64,000 bases of DNA. Source: Pelagophyceae sp. CCMP2097 (taxonomy: Eukaryota; Sar; Pelagophyceae). This document shows, piece after piece, positions 10,593-20,650 of this stretch. Numbering within the stretch: the first letter of the stretch is position 1; each line of letters begins with the position of its first letter. Location: the NCBI GenBank assembly GCA_026770575.1, contig MU657287.1, forward strand, positions 54,271-118,270. Reading direction: 5' to 3'. The position numbers were made by a program, and so were the translations under genes. Under the pieces are notes generated by a model that made no database searches, had not been told where the DNA came from, and was given only the letters and a program-made list of their open reading frames with translations.

Positions 10593-11555
10593 TCACGCGG
10601 CGCGCGCCGCCGCGAGGGACGCCAGGAGCGTGTCGACCGCCGCCGCAGCGCCGGCTTGCCCCTTGGCCGCGGCGCGCTTGCAAAGGCGCAGCGCCTCATG
10701 CAAGTCCTGCGGCACGCCCTGGCCGTTTGCGTGACACGCGCCGAGATTGAAGAGCGCGTCTGCGTGGTCTTGCGCCGCGGCGAGGCGCCACCACTTCACA
10801 GCTTCCTCGAACGACTGCGCCACGCCGCGGCCGTATGCGTAACTCAAGCCGAGGCCGAAGAGCGCGTTCGATTCGCCCTGCGCCACGGTGAGGCGGTACC
10901 ACTTCGCGGCTTCGTCGTACGACTGCGCCACGCCCTTCCCGTAGTAGAACGCATCGCCGAGATTATTCTGCGAAGCAGGAAATCCTTGCTCGGCTGCGCG
11001 CCGGTACCACTGCACGACAGTCTTGTGGTCGATCTCAACGCCTTGCCCTCGAGCGTGACACAACCCCAGATTGTGCTGAGCTACTGCATTGCCTTGCGCG
11101 GCAGCAATCTGGTACAGCTGGACCCCGCGCTTAAAATCCTGCTTGAGTCCCGTGTCACCATTCAAGTATTTGGTTCCGAGTATGATCTGCGCCTTGGCGT
11201 TCCCCTTGTCCACGTGCTTCTGCAGCCGGTGCACACACTCGGCATCCGACGTGCGGGCGGGCGCTCGGCAGAGCGGGCAGCGCTCGTCGTGCTGCCGACA
11301 CTTGACGTGGCATACCGTGCAAATACTATTGCAGCAGCACTCGTAGAATGTCGCGCCAACTCCGACTGGAAGGAGATCGAAGCAGATGGCGCACGTGCCG
11401 AACCAGGACGGCACGTCGTCGTTCAGCTCAATGGTCTCTGCCGTTTTTGCCACCCGAACAGCCGATAAGCGCGCCGCCGCCTTGGTGCCGTCCGCCGGCG
11501 AAACGTCCACGACGATGGGCGGCTCCTTCTTGGGCTTCTTCTGCGGCATGCTCAT
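10593..11555 (-). CDS. RING-like finger plus Sel1-repeat protein
   Basis: A single-exon protein of 320 aa starting at the ATG at 11555. A lysine-rich N-terminus is followed at about residues 55-98 by a RING/MYND-like cysteine cluster (CAIC, CCCNSICTVC, CPLC), then five Sel1 repeats (about 110-300) recognisable by A-x-LGxxYxxGxGVxxDxxxAxxWYRxAAxxG. Sel1 repeats are solenoids for protein-protein contacts; with a RING-like finger they suggest an adaptor or ubiquitin-ligase role, which is inference. The spacing of the cysteines is looser than a textbook RING, so metal binding is not certain. This architecture is common and multi-copy in pelagophyte algae (knowledge). A broken relative of its C-terminus lies at 16643-16786. 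Confidence 0.85.
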   Translation of the reverse strand: MSMPQKKPKKEPPIVVDVSPADGTKAAARLSAVRVAKTAETIELNDDVPSWFGTCAICFDLLPVGVGATFYECCCNSICTVCHVKCRQHDERCPLCRAPARTSDAECVHRLQKHVDKGNAKAQIILGTKYLNGDTGLKQDFKRGVQLYQIAAAQGNAVAQHNLGLCHARGQGVEIDHKTVVQWYRRAAEQGFPASQNNLGDAFYYGKGVAQSYDEAAKWYRLTVAQGESNALFGLGLSYAYGRGVAQSFEEAVKWWRLAAAQDHADALFNLGACHANGQGVPQDLHEALRLCKRAAAKGQAGAAAAVDTLLASLAAARAA

Positions 11556-13062
11556 ATCATGGAGGCGGTCCCTTCTTGAACTTCCATCGAGGGCCCGAAG
11601 AGGGCCGCCTCCGTCGGACCATGGGAGTTCCATGGGATCGGTAAAGGGTCCGTCGAGGACCGTAGGGGGAGGTAGGACCTTAGAGGGTCACTCTAAGACT
11701 GCCTGCAGAGATGTCATATGGGATCGTGAGCATCGGACCGTCCACGGGCCGTCGCCGGCCCCCGTCGCCGGACGACGGGGGGCGTAGAAGACCGTCGAGG
11801 GGCTGAATGGGGCCGTCGAAGGGACCGTCGACGGACCGTCGACGGGGCCGTCGAGGAGCCACATAAGACCGTCTCCGGGGCCGTCTCCGGGGCCGTCTCC
11901 GGGGCCGTCTCCGGGGCATCGGGGTCGCACGTAATCCTCGGCGGACGTTCCGGGTTTTCCACACAGCGAGGCGGCTTTCCCGGGGCCATCGCGGAGGCGG
12001 CTTTTCCGGGACGGGGCCGACGTATACCCCCAGGATTCCTCGACATTGCTGGCCGTCGACGTACCCGCGTACCCCTAAAGAACGTACCCCTCACCCACAG
12101 AATACTGTGGTGAGGCATGAGGGTTTTTATTTATACAATTGTATCCCGGCAAGAGAGAACTGGAGACTCGGAGGTGATGGCAATAAATGTGGTACATAGC
12201 CTAAAGGCCTCGGACTCTCGCTGAGAAACGGGGTGGAACCCGTGTTCAGCGCTTTTGGCACCGGGCTCGAGGGCGCCTTTTGGCCCTGCGACGGACGACG
12301 TGGCCCGCTGCCTCGCTGTAGAAGGACCCGCGTGACCCTTGTCAGCTTGAGGAAACTGGGATTCATACACTCTCCTGTTTTGGTCTCCGTTGAACCCGAC
12401 CTCGGAGGCGCGTTCTTCGGTGGCGAGCGGTGCGCTGACCCTACGTTCCAACCCTCGCGCGCCGAAACCCAAATTCCGAATACGACGAGGCCTCTAGTGG
12501 CACGTCTGTGTCGCAGCGTGCAACGGAAGCAGTTGATGCCCTTTCCCAGGCGCCCGCGTGAGTCCCTGACCCGATGCATCATCTAAAATGGGTTCCGTTT
12601 GCGCGCACGTCGTGACCGCCGGGCCACGTCGCGAGGCCCCCTGGCCGGCTCAAAAGTTATGTTCGCGTCGCGTCGCGCGGGCGCACCGCCGTCATCATGA
12701 CTCGCGTGTTCGCTGCGTCGCACCGCGCTCCGGAGGCTCGCTTCGGAGCGGCCCCGCGCACGCGCCGCCGAACCGACGGCCCTCGCGGCAGCCGCACCGC
12801 GCGCGGCCCAAAGCTCCAAGGACCATCAGCGTCGGCTCGCAGGGGAGCACTGGCCTTTCGAATCGCCCCTGCACCGCGGACGCTCCAAAGGGAGCCCCGG
12901 CAAGGCGCCGGTCGGCTCCGTGAAGTCAGTCTCTGTGATTCTTCCTCGTCCCAACGCACCCTGCCCTCGACGCGTATGCGGCGCGGCGGTGCGGCGGGCC
13001 CGTCGACCAAAGGAGGCACATTCAAAGACGTCATTAGTACATAGGAATTCCTAAAACCCGTG
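11556..13062. other. Intergenic region with short degenerate repeats and a TATA-like motif
   Basis: 11740-11920 has short GGGGCCGTCTCCG repeats, an offshoot of the intron repeats. At about 12111-12155 is one copy of the GAGGCATGAGGG...TTTATTTATA...CCCGG motif described separately. A minus-strand open stretch below 13034 starts with a plausible Met but soon turns into Arg/Ala-rich sequence; I do not call it a gene. Confidence 0.5.
12111..12155 (+). promoter_or_regulatory. TATA-like dispersed motif, example copy
   Basis: GAGGCATGAGGG, then TTTTTATTTATA, then TATCCCGG. Related copies: about 25281 (+), 26855-26885 (-), 39535-39560 (-), 39625-39670 (-), 58462-58490 (+), with partial copies near 39405, 39470 and 60621. 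Some are near inverted-repeat elements, one is in an intron. It may be a core promoter or the end of a mobile element; which of these is unknown. Confidence 0.4.
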
Positions 13063-13732
13063 TCACAAAATTTGACAGAGGCCTTTCGGGGCCGCCCGCC
13101 GCGACGCCGCCGCCGCGTGGTCCGAGACGCTGCGCGGCAAGTCGAGGGGCGGGAGGGTTTTGTTGAGGTGGAGGAGCTGTGCCGGAGTGGGTCCGTCTTG
13201 CCAAGTCAAAAGGCGTGTTTGCGCGTCCACCAACGCCACCGAACCCTGGCCGCCGCGGACGAGCTCGTCGACGATTTCGGGATCGGATAGCGCTTCCGGG
13301 GGCGCCGGCGCGCCTTGGAGGCCTCCGATGCCGACGAACACGTTTCCTCGCGCAATTGACGAGGCGGCCACGACCCACGCGTTGTAGTATCCGTCGGCAT
13401 CCAGCAGCAGCGTGCGGCCCTCGGCGCGGTGCAGGAGGAGGACGGCCGTTGGGGGTGGTCTCGCGGGGAAGTGGAAACGCGGGAGGTCTTTTAAGCTCAG
13501 ATGCATCACTTCGGCTTCTGGCCAGACCTGCGTCCGGGATGCAATATACACGCGCGTCGGCCGAGACCGCCCGGCCGAAATTTCGCTCCAAAGGACCGCT
13601 CCAAAGCCGGGCGCTTCGAGAGCCCGGGCGCATCTCGAGTTGAAACGCAGATGGGAAAGAGCAACGGACCTTTTGGACCTCGGCAATGGCCTCTGAATGG
13701 TCCTCCGGCTCGAGCGCGCAGATCAGATACAT
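13063..13732 (-). CDS. Hypothetical protein, two exons
   Basis: Exon 1 (13732-13670) starts ATG and reads MYLICALEPEDHSEAIAEV; exon 2 (13527-13063) opens with VWPEAEVMHLSLKDLPRF and ends at a TGA. The joint uses a GTCCGT donor and CGCAG acceptor, both phase 0, giving 175 aa. Exon 2 contains LLLHRAEGRTLLLDADGYYN and GNVFVGIGG, with the composition of a folded protein. I do not recognise the family. An unspliced alternative starting near 13686 in another register is possible. It lies on the same strand as, and 315 bp downstream of, the Kelch gene. Confidence 0.45.
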
Positions 13733-13849
13733 GCGGCCCCGCGACAGGGCCCGGCCGACTCGAGTTCGGACTCGCAAGTTGCGCAAAACCCGAAAGTGTG
13801 CACTTTCACCACTTGAGCATCCTTCAAGTTTGCGTGCGGGGCCCGCGAG

Positions 13850-14040
13850 GCCTGGAGGGACCGCGCGCGGCACGGGTCCGCCGCGGCCGATCGACGCAGG
13901 GACCCCGGCCGCAGTCGACACGCCTTCACAGGGCGCTCCAATGGACCGGCGGCCTCCGTGTGCGCTTCCGAGCTCGACGCGCCTTCCCTTGTCCGATCCC
14001 GACGAGCGCGGCTCCCATCCGGAGGGCCCAAGGCTCGACG
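13850..14040 (+). repeat. Dispersed duplication R3, copy 1
   Basis: About 190 bp including CGCCGCGGCCGATCG and CGGCCTCCGTGTGCGCTTCC recurs in diverged form at about 15990-16230. The two copies bracket the Kelch gene at 14047-15492, in the same orientation. Confidence 0.6.
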
Positions 14041-14046
14041 CGTGAG

Positions 14047-15492
14047 TTACATGGTGGGTTCAGAGCCGCCGGCGCTCGTGCGTCCCCCTTGATCCTCGAC
14101 GGCGAGCACCTCCGTCGTCGACGTGGTGGTTCGCCCATCGCGTCCCCCAATCACGATGACGCGTGGCTCTTCGCCCGCAGCGTCGACTCGAGCGGCTGCG
14201 CACGAATAGCGCGCGGTCCGCATGGTCGGCCCGGGCGCGAATTCGTTCGCCGCCAGGTCGAGGACCTCCGAGGTCGTGGCCGACGCCCTGTTTGACGACT
14301 CCCACCCGCCGATGATGAGGACGTGGTGAGCATCGACGGGCACGGCCGTGCATCCCCAGCGTCTCGAGCCCATCGACGGCCCGAGCGCGAACGCCATGGT
14401 CCGGACGTCGAGAATCTCGGTCGTATCCAAATGTACTGAATCTGAACTGCCACCGGCCACCAGGATGCGGTGCTCGTCGAGCGAGACGGCCGCGCAGCCA
14501 CCACGCGGAGCGATCATGGTGGGCCCCGGCGTAAAGGCCATCGTGTCGAGGCTGAGGAGTTCCGTGCTCGACAAAGACGCGCCAACGTAACCGCCGACGA
14601 CGAGGATCCTGCGAGCGTCGAGCGCAATGGCGGCACATACGTATCGCGCCGATTGCATGTTCGGTCCTGGCGTGAAGGTGAGTCTAGAGAGGTGGAGAAT
14701 CTCCGTCGAGTTTAAAGCTTGATCCCCGTCATCGCCGCCCACGATGAGCACGCGGTCCGCGTCCAGCTGCACGGCCGCGCAGCCGTAGCGTGCCGCGAGC
14801 AGGTTCGGCCCGGCCGTAAAGGCCATCGTCTGCGTGTCGAGCAATAACGTCGTGTTTAAAGGAGACCCGTTTAAATAACCACCAAACACGATGACGCGCC
14901 CTCCAGCAGACACAGCTGCACAGTAAGAACGTGCCGAGCCCATATCCGGCCCCGGCCGGAACGCCGCACCGTCGATCCAGGGCGGCGCACCGAACAATGC
15001 GGCCTCAAGGCTAAAGTAATCCAGCTCCTTGACCAAGGCCTCCTGCGCGGCCTCTGCTAAAGCGCGGATGGCCTTCTGCGTGAGCGCAGCATCGACGTCG
15101 CGGAGGAAGTCGAGGATCGTTCTGAATCGCTCGCCGTCGCGGTCGATGAAGATGGAGCCGTCGTCGGGGTCGCACCGAAGCATCGCGTCGCAGCGGCCGA
15201 ACATGCGCCCGAGCGTCGAGTCGTCGACCTTGGCCAGCACGGACCGTGACGTTTCGAAACGCACGCCGCCGACGTTGAGCTTGACGACGCCGTCTGGGGG
15301 CGGCGTTGCTGCGCGCATGCGCGCCTTTTCGCCATTTACCTCAGCGCGGTCGCGCTCGACTGCCGCGCGCTTCTCCTCGAGCTTGGCTACTCCGCGCGTG
15401 AGCTTCTCGTCCACTTGGCGCATCATGGCCGCGCGGTCGTCCTGGAGCGCCTGCCGGTCCTTCGCGAGCATCGCCTGAGACGGATTCTTCAT
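14047..15492 (-). CDS. BTB/T1 domain plus Kelch-repeat protein
   Basis: A single-exon protein of 481 aa from the ATG at 15492. Residues about 8-60 form a charged coiled coil (RQALQDDRAAMMRQV, EEKRAAVERDRAEV). Residues about 69-165 match a potassium-channel-tetramerisation (T1/BTB) fold, with the hallmark LNVGGVRFETSRSVL and DPDDGSIFIDRDGERF. Residues about 178-470 are six Kelch repeats of about 47 aa (GPxMxxxRxxCAAVxLDxxRILVxGG). Known BTB-Kelch proteins often recruit substrates to Cullin-3 ubiquitin ligases; that role is inferred here. A longer start at a GTG (15522) is possible but lacks support. The length and repeat integrity look functional. Confidence 0.88.
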   Translation of the reverse strand: MKNPSQAMLAKDRQALQDDRAAMMRQVDEKLTRGVAKLEEKRAAVERDRAEVNGEKARMRAATPPPDGVVKLNVGGVRFETSRSVLAKVDDSTLGRMFGRCDAMLRCDPDDGSIFIDRDGERFRTILDFLRDVDAALTQKAIRALAEAAQEALVKELDYFSLEAALFGAPPWIDGAAFRPGPDMGSARSYCAAVSAGGRVIVFGGYLNGSPLNTTLLLDTQTMAFTAGPNLLAARYGCAAVQLDADRVLIVGGDDGDQALNSTEILHLSRLTFTPGPNMQSARYVCAAIALDARRILVVGGYVGASLSSTELLSLDTMAFTPGPTMIAPRGGCAAVSLDEHRILVAGGSSDSVHLDTTEILDVRTMAFALGPSMGSRRWGCTAVPVDAHHVLIIGGWESSNRASATTSEVLDLAANEFAPGPTMRTARYSCAAARVDAAGEEPRVIVIGGRDGRTTTSTTEVLAVEDQGGRTSAGGSEPTM

Positions 15493-16300
15493 GTCGAAAG
15501 CACCGTGACACAAAGGCTTCACCGATGGAAACGAACCATCTCGGCTTGGGACGCGCGCTCGAGGGCGTCGATCGCAGAGGCGTGCGCGTTGCTCGTGCGC
15601 CGGACGACGTCGAACGTCGAGGCCAGGTTGCCCGACGACGCCATGACGAGACCTTTGTTGTTCTTTGAAAGAGCCGAAACTTCTTGGCAGAATCTTGCCG
15701 ATAATCGGAATGACCCCACCGAGCCGCGCGGGTGCCCGTGAGCCTCTACGGGCTCAGGGTGAGCCATAATATATCCCATGTGGGCGCTCGCAGAGTCTCC
15801 GCATCCCAAGGCTGGTTCCCAAGAGGGCTCCCTCAAATGCTTCGAAAAGGCGACGGCCCACCGGGACCGGGGCGCGCGTTGACCGCCCGCTGGCGCTCCG
15901 TCGCCCTCGCCGTCGCCCAGGGAGGATCCTGTGAGGCTTCATGGGCTCCGCTAGGGCCCGTGTCACCCGCGCGGCGGCTCTGTCACCGAGGTCGGGACCG
16001 GCTGCGGGGCCCCGCGAGGTCTCGGCCGGCGCAGGGACCTCGTGCGCATGGGGCCGCCGCGGCCGATCGCCGTGGGAGCCCGACCACCGTTTAGTCTTCG
16101 AAGCGACGCGGCAACTCATTCGAAGCGCCACAGGACGCTCCAAAGGACCGACGGCCTCCGTTCGCGCTTCCGAGTTTGACGGGTCGTCCCTTGATCAATC
16201 CCGAATAGCGCGGCTCTGATCCGGAGGTGGCACGGCGGTCTTCGATTCGTCAAGGCGGTGTGCGCGGCTTGGCGCTCGGTATTCCACCTTTGTCATGTCT
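15493..16300. other. Intergenic, contains R3 copy 2
   Basis: No gene seen. About 15990-16230 is the second R3 copy. The upstream part (15500-15830) could hold the promoter of the minus-strand Kelch gene, but no clear element is visible. Confidence 0.5.
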
Positions 16301-16304
16301 CTTT

Positions 16305-16620
16305 GCTAGCACTTGCGCGTGCGTACCTGCCAGTGGCGTTTAGAGGAACTCCCCTTTACGCACCGTGTTCTCTGGGCCCGTGCTCCCCGCGCACGGCCTG
16401 CCCTCGGAGGCAGCTGCGGTAGGACCCCTGGCAGAGTCCGCCTGGTCTCGGAGGGCTCCCCCTCGCTGGAGGGGGGGCATATTACCACAACCCCGCTGCA
16501 CACGACACTGCCTCGCAGTCCCTCTGCCAGAGCAACCTGGTCGCGAAGGCAAATGCCCCCCGTTCCACTGGCAGACGGAGTCCGTCTGGCCCGAGGGGTT
16601 TCCCCCATTCCAGACGGACG
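16305..16620 (+). repeat. Dispersed repeat R4, copy 1
   Basis: This block (with GTGCTCCCCGCGCACGGCCTGC, ACCACAACCCCGCTGC and GTCCCTCTGCCAGAGCAAC) reappears, internally duplicated, at about 43985-44560 in the same orientation. No coding capacity is evident. Confidence 0.7.
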
Positions 16621-16642
16621 GAGGGAAGCAACCTCGGCGTGT

Positions 16643-16786
16643 GACGAAATCGGCCGCGGCGCGCCGCAGGACCTCTGCGAGGCGCTGCGCTTCTTCAAGC
16701 GCGCCGCGGCCGAGGGGTCCGCCGGCGCCGCGGCGGCATTCGAGGACGTCAGGCTCGAAGCTGACTCTATCTCCGGGCCAGGATGA
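16643..16786 (+). pseudogene. Sel1-repeat protein relic (C-terminal end)
   Basis: The reading frame ending at the TGA near 16786 contains GAPQDLCEALRFFKRAAAEG then SAGAAAAFEDV, closely matching the last Sel1 repeat of the intact gene at 10593-11555 (GVPQDLHEALRLCKRAAAKG). Only this final repeat survives; upstream sequence is repeat R4. It lies on the opposite strand to the intact gene, so it is a separate, decayed copy. Confidence 0.65.
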
Positions 16787-17274
16787 CCGCCGACCCAAAC
16801 GTGCTTGGAAGCGCCGCCGCCGCGGCCCGCGGCCGAAGCGAATGCCGCCTATGCGCCGTGCCACGTCTCGGCACCGGCGCGCTACTGACCCCAAGTATTC
16901 AAACTCACCTTTTGCACCCATGCATGCGACGCCCGGGGGATGCGAGCTCGGGTCCGTGCTCCGGCGCTAGGTGAGACGAGCCGCGCCGCCACAGGCCATC
17001 ATACCCGGGATGATACCCCATATACCCCAAGATATGATACCCTAAAAGTGAACACACACGAGCGCATTCTTTCGCTGCCGGTCTCCGGCTCTCCGCGCGC
17101 GCCTCCGCCGTGCTCCAAAGCTCGGGTCCGTGCCACCCCGCCCGCGGTCCCCGCGCCGTGCGGCCTGCCCGGTGCTTTTGCCTTTGGCGGGAAGCGGGGC
17201 GAGGTTGGGAGGAACCCCCCACAATCGTTCAAACGCACAAACCGACGGTGGACCGGCGCAGGCTCGTGGCTTGG

Positions 17275-20085
17275 ATGGCGGTGTACTCCCCGCGGCTCTG
17301 GAGCGGCCCACCGCCGGGGCTCATACGCGGCCCGCCGCCGGACTCGACGGCGCCTGCGCGCGAGGCGTGCGTGACCGGCACCTGTCGCCTCGAAGCCGTC
17401 CTCCAACAACCGCGTGCTAGGTCACAATGCCGCGCGGCGCGCGTCTCCGGTGGGCCGCGCGGCGCCGTGGCGCTTTTGAGTGCGGCCGAGGGCCACGAAA
17501 CGTCGCTGTCCATTCCCCCTCAGGCTACGCTCATCGAAGGCCGCCGCCTCAGCGCCGCGGTCGGAGACGCGCACGGGCCGGCGCACCCCGCGCCTCGGTG
17601 CCCGTCCGCGGCGCCGGCGCACGCGACCACGGCGCACGTGCCCGCGGCGCGCGCACCATCGCCGCTCAACGCGCTCATCATCCAAAGCCGCACCGCCGCA
17701 GACGTCCTCGCGCTCTACGAAGAAGATTTCGACGACGACCCCTTCAACCTCGCCGCGGCGCTGCGCCGCGTCGGCGCCCTTGGCGTTGCGCCGGCGTCGG
17801 CGCGTCTGTTGAGGGAGCTCGTGAGGCGCGTGGCCCAGAGCCTGTCGAAAGACGCCGGGCGCTGGGACGCAAAACCCCTAGCGAGCGCCGCCCGGGGCCT
17901 CGCGAACATTTGCGCGGCGGCGGAGGTGCCCAAAAAATCCGAGGCGGAGGCGCCTGAGGCGTCCAAGGCGGAGGCGGCCGAGGCGGAGGCGCCTGGCGGT
18001 GAGGTGTCGATTTGGGCTTGTCCTCGAGTCCAAGGCCACTGGCGCCCCTCCTTTGGCGCAGTCCACGCCGCCGCGGCCGCCTGGGAGCCCGCCGCGCAAT
18101 GGGTCGACGCCGCCGCGCCGGTGATCTGGGCAGACGGCGCAGGCGTTTCCAGCCGCACGGTTGGCCGCGCCACCGCGCCTCAAAAGGCCTCCAACGCCGC
18201 GCGGAAAGCGCTCGGCGACGTCGGAATCGGCCTCTTTGCCGCCCTCGCGGCGGAGGCTGTTTTGAAGGTGGCGACGTTTGACGCTGAAGATATGGCGGAC
18301 ATTACGTGGGCTTTTGCGAAGGCGGGCGTCCCAGCACCGTCTTTGTTTAAAGCCGCCGCCGCTCAGGCATGGGCGAAGCTGGCGAATTTTGAGGCTCACC
18401 AACTCGCGGACGTGGCGTGGGCGTACCACGCAGCTGGGGAGGCAGAGAGGCACGGCCCTCTGTTTGAAGCCGTTTCAAAAGCAGCCGCGAAGAAGATGGC
18501 CACGTTCGACGCTCCGGAGATCGCCAGCATCGTGCGGACGTTTGCCGAGGCGGGTTTTGAAGCGCCGGCGCTGTTCGAGGCGATCAAGGCGGCAGCTCTT
18601 GGGAAGATGGAGAAGTTCACAACGAAAGAGCTATCGGACATTGTGTGGACCTTTTCGACCCTAGGCGTCCAAGCGCCTTTGCTCTTCCAAGCCGTGGTGG
18701 AGGCTTTGGAGAACGTAGAGGCGCTTGACGCAAAAGCGCTATCGAACGTCGTGTGGGCCCTTTCCATGGCGGGAATTAAAGCGCCTTTGCTCTTCGAAAA
18801 GTGCGCTTCAGAAGTCCAGAGAAAGATTCAATCGTTCGACGCGCAAAATCTCGCCGTCATATCGCGCGCCTACGCCACGGCGGGCTTTAAAGCAACTTTA
18901 TTATTCGACGCCGTCTCAAAAGAAGCGGTGAAGAAGATTGCAACGTTCGAAGCGGATGAACTCGCCGCTATAGTCTGGTCCTACGCCCTCGCGGGCGTCG
19001 AGGCGCCTCTGCTCTTCGAGGCGGTTTCAAAAGAAGCGTCGAAGACGATTTCCGATTTTGAGGCGCAAAACTTGGCAGAATTGGCATGGGCGTTTGCGAC
19101 TGCGGGCGTGGAAGCTTCGTTAATGTTTGAAGCGGTGGCATTAGAAGCGGTGAAGAAGATTGTTCAATGCAAGCCTCGGACTCTGGCAAACTTGCTCTGG
19201 GCGTACGCTCAACTGCGCATCGATGCGCCTCCTCTATTTGGGGCCATCGCCGCGGAAGCTTTAAAGACGATTGCCACTTTCAACGCGCAAAACCTCTCCA
19301 ACTTGGTGTGGTCGCTCGCGACGCAGGGCGTTGAAGCGAAAGCGCTGTTCCAAGCCGTTTCTCTATACGCTTGCGAGAAGATGGCCTCGTTCAACTCGCA
19401 CGAAGTGGCGAACGTCGCGTGGGCCTTTTCTATAATGGCGGTAGACGCACCGTTGCTGATGGACGCAATCGCTTTGAAAATCATCTCGCTCACTCTCCAA
19501 GCGTTCGACGGGCCGGGCTTGGCCAAGCTGTACACGGTGTACGTCCATTTGAGGCAGCACTCGTTGAAGTACCTTACGCTTTTGCTGAGCTGCTACAAAG
19601 ACGAACTCCGCCAGGCCTTTCTCCAAGAAGAGCCCCGGCCCCCAACCGGCCAGATGGACCTGTCCAGAGCGTTGTCGAAGATCGGCTGGATGCACGAATA
19701 CGAGCATGTGACGGTTGAAGGCCTGTCTTTGGACATGGCACAGCCGTCTTCGAAGCTGGCCGTGGAGTTTTACGGACCCTCGAGGTACATCGCCGGGCTC
19801 TCCGGCTACGCCGACGGCGGTCCTCTCGGCGGCCCGGGCGGCGGCGCATCCGGCGGAGGCGCGGCGGTAGTCGACGGCGAGACGCGCTTCAAGGAGCGGC
19901 TGCTGCGCAAGCTCGGGTGGAAGATGATTAGCGTGCCGCACTTTCAATGGGACGCTCTACACCCCGACGACCACGAAACCTTTGCCAAGGACCTGCGGCG
20001 CCGGCACACGAAGCACCGACTCCCGCGGCGCGTGAACAGGCCGAAGCCGGCAAACGGGGCGGCCTCGCCGAGCGACTCCTGGTGA
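17275..20085 (+). CDS. RAP-domain protein with 11 FAST-kinase/OPR-like helical repeats
   Basis: An intronless protein of 936 aa from the ATG at 17275; the frame is open further 5' but without ATG. After an Ala/Pro-rich N-terminal region, about residues 338-758 form eleven repeats of about 37 aa with the pattern L-x-x-x-x-WAFAxAGVxAPxLFEAVxxEAxKKIATFxAQx. The C-terminus (about 825-912) is a RAP domain: LAVEFYGPSRYI, a glycine-rich insertion, then RFKERLLRKLGWKMISVPH and WDAL. Known RAP/OPR and FASTK-type proteins bind organellar RNA and act in mRNA or rRNA maturation in plastids or mitochondria; this protein very likely does the same, though the N-terminus gives no clear targeting signal by eye. 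RAP proteins of this repeat type are expanded in pelagophytes and diatoms (knowledge). Confidence 0.85.
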   Translation: MAVYSPRLWSGPPPGLIRGPPPDSTAPAREACVTGTCRLEAVLQQPRARSQCRAARVSGGPRGAVALLSAAEGHETSLSIPPQATLIEGRRLSAAVGDAHGPAHPAPRCPSAAPAHATTAHVPAARAPSPLNALIIQSRTAADVLALYEEDFDDDPFNLAAALRRVGALGVAPASARLLRELVRRVAQSLSKDAGRWDAKPLASAARGLANICAAAEVPKKSEAEAPEASKAEAAEAEAPGGEVSIWACPRVQGHWRPSFGAVHAAAAAWEPAAQWVDAAAPVIWADGAGVSSRTVGRATAPQKASNAARKALGDVGIGLFAALAAEAVLKVATFDAEDMADITWAFAKAGVPAPSLFKAAAAQAWAKLANFEAHQLADVAWAYHAAGEAERHGPLFEAVSKAAAKKMATFDAPEIASIVRTFAEAGFEAPALFEAIKAAALGKMEKFTTKELSDIVWTFSTLGVQAPLLFQAVVEALENVEALDAKALSNVVWALSMAGIKAPLLFEKCASEVQRKIQSFDAQNLAVISRAYATAGFKATLLFDAVSKEAVKKIATFEADELAAIVWSYALAGVEAPLLFEAVSKEASKTISDFEAQNLAELAWAFATAGVEASLMFEAVALEAVKKIVQCKPRTLANLLWAYAQLRIDAPPLFGAIAAEALKTIATFNAQNLSNLVWSLATQGVEAKALFQAVSLYACEKMASFNSHEVANVAWAFSIMAVDAPLLMDAIALKIISLTLQAFDGPGLAKLYTVYVHLRQHSLKYLTLLLSCYKDELRQAFLQEEPRPPTGQMDLSRALSKIGWMHEYEHVTVEGLSLDMAQPSSKLAVEFYGPSRYIAGLSGYADGGPLGGPGGGASGGGAAVVDGETRFKERLLRKLGWKMISVPHFQWDALHPDDHETFAKDLRRRHTKHRLPRRVNRPKPANGAASPSDSW

Positions 20086-20429
20086 CTGACGTCCTGGTGA
20101 ACTCCGACATCTGTACTCCCACGGCGCCCGCGCGAGGGCGAGATACGATAGCAATTTGACGCAACATCCCAGCGGTCTTGCGCGATGCTGCAGTGCGGGT
20201 GGGCCAACCGCGTGCGGGGCGGTTCCTTGCCGGCCGCCGGAGTCGCGGACCCGGCAGGTCGTCCCGGGTGCGCCGTCGGAAAGCCGCCGCAGCAGCCGCG
20301 ACGAGACAGCCGCCGCGGGGCGACGCCGCCGGGCGCCTGCCGCAGCAAGTCACCGTGACCGGCGCCGCGGCGCGGCGCGGCGCCGCTGGGTTCGTTTTTT
20401 CCCTTTTGGGGGGGGAAGGTATTCACGTA

Positions 20430-20650
20430 TCGACGCCCTTTTGGGGGGAAGGTATTCACGTATCGACGCGTGTCGTGGACGAGCAGGACGTGGACGAGCA
20501 GAGAACGAGCAGGGCGTGCAGAGAAGAAGACAAGGCGCTCCAGAGATCGAACGGTTTCCAAGGGCAAAGGACGCCGCGCGCCGAGTATCGTGCCTATACG
20601 GGGCGTGGAGACGACGAGCGCGGTCCTAGACGAACGCGCTCGGCGCCTCT
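20430..20650 (+). repeat. Dispersed repeat R1, copy 2
   Basis: Contains CGACGCGTGTCGTGGACGAG, a second GTGGACGAGCAG and CGGTTTCCAAGGGCAAAGGA, matching the copy at 30156-30320 (opposite strand) over about 170 bp and that at 9068-9200 over a shorter length. Confidence 0.7.
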
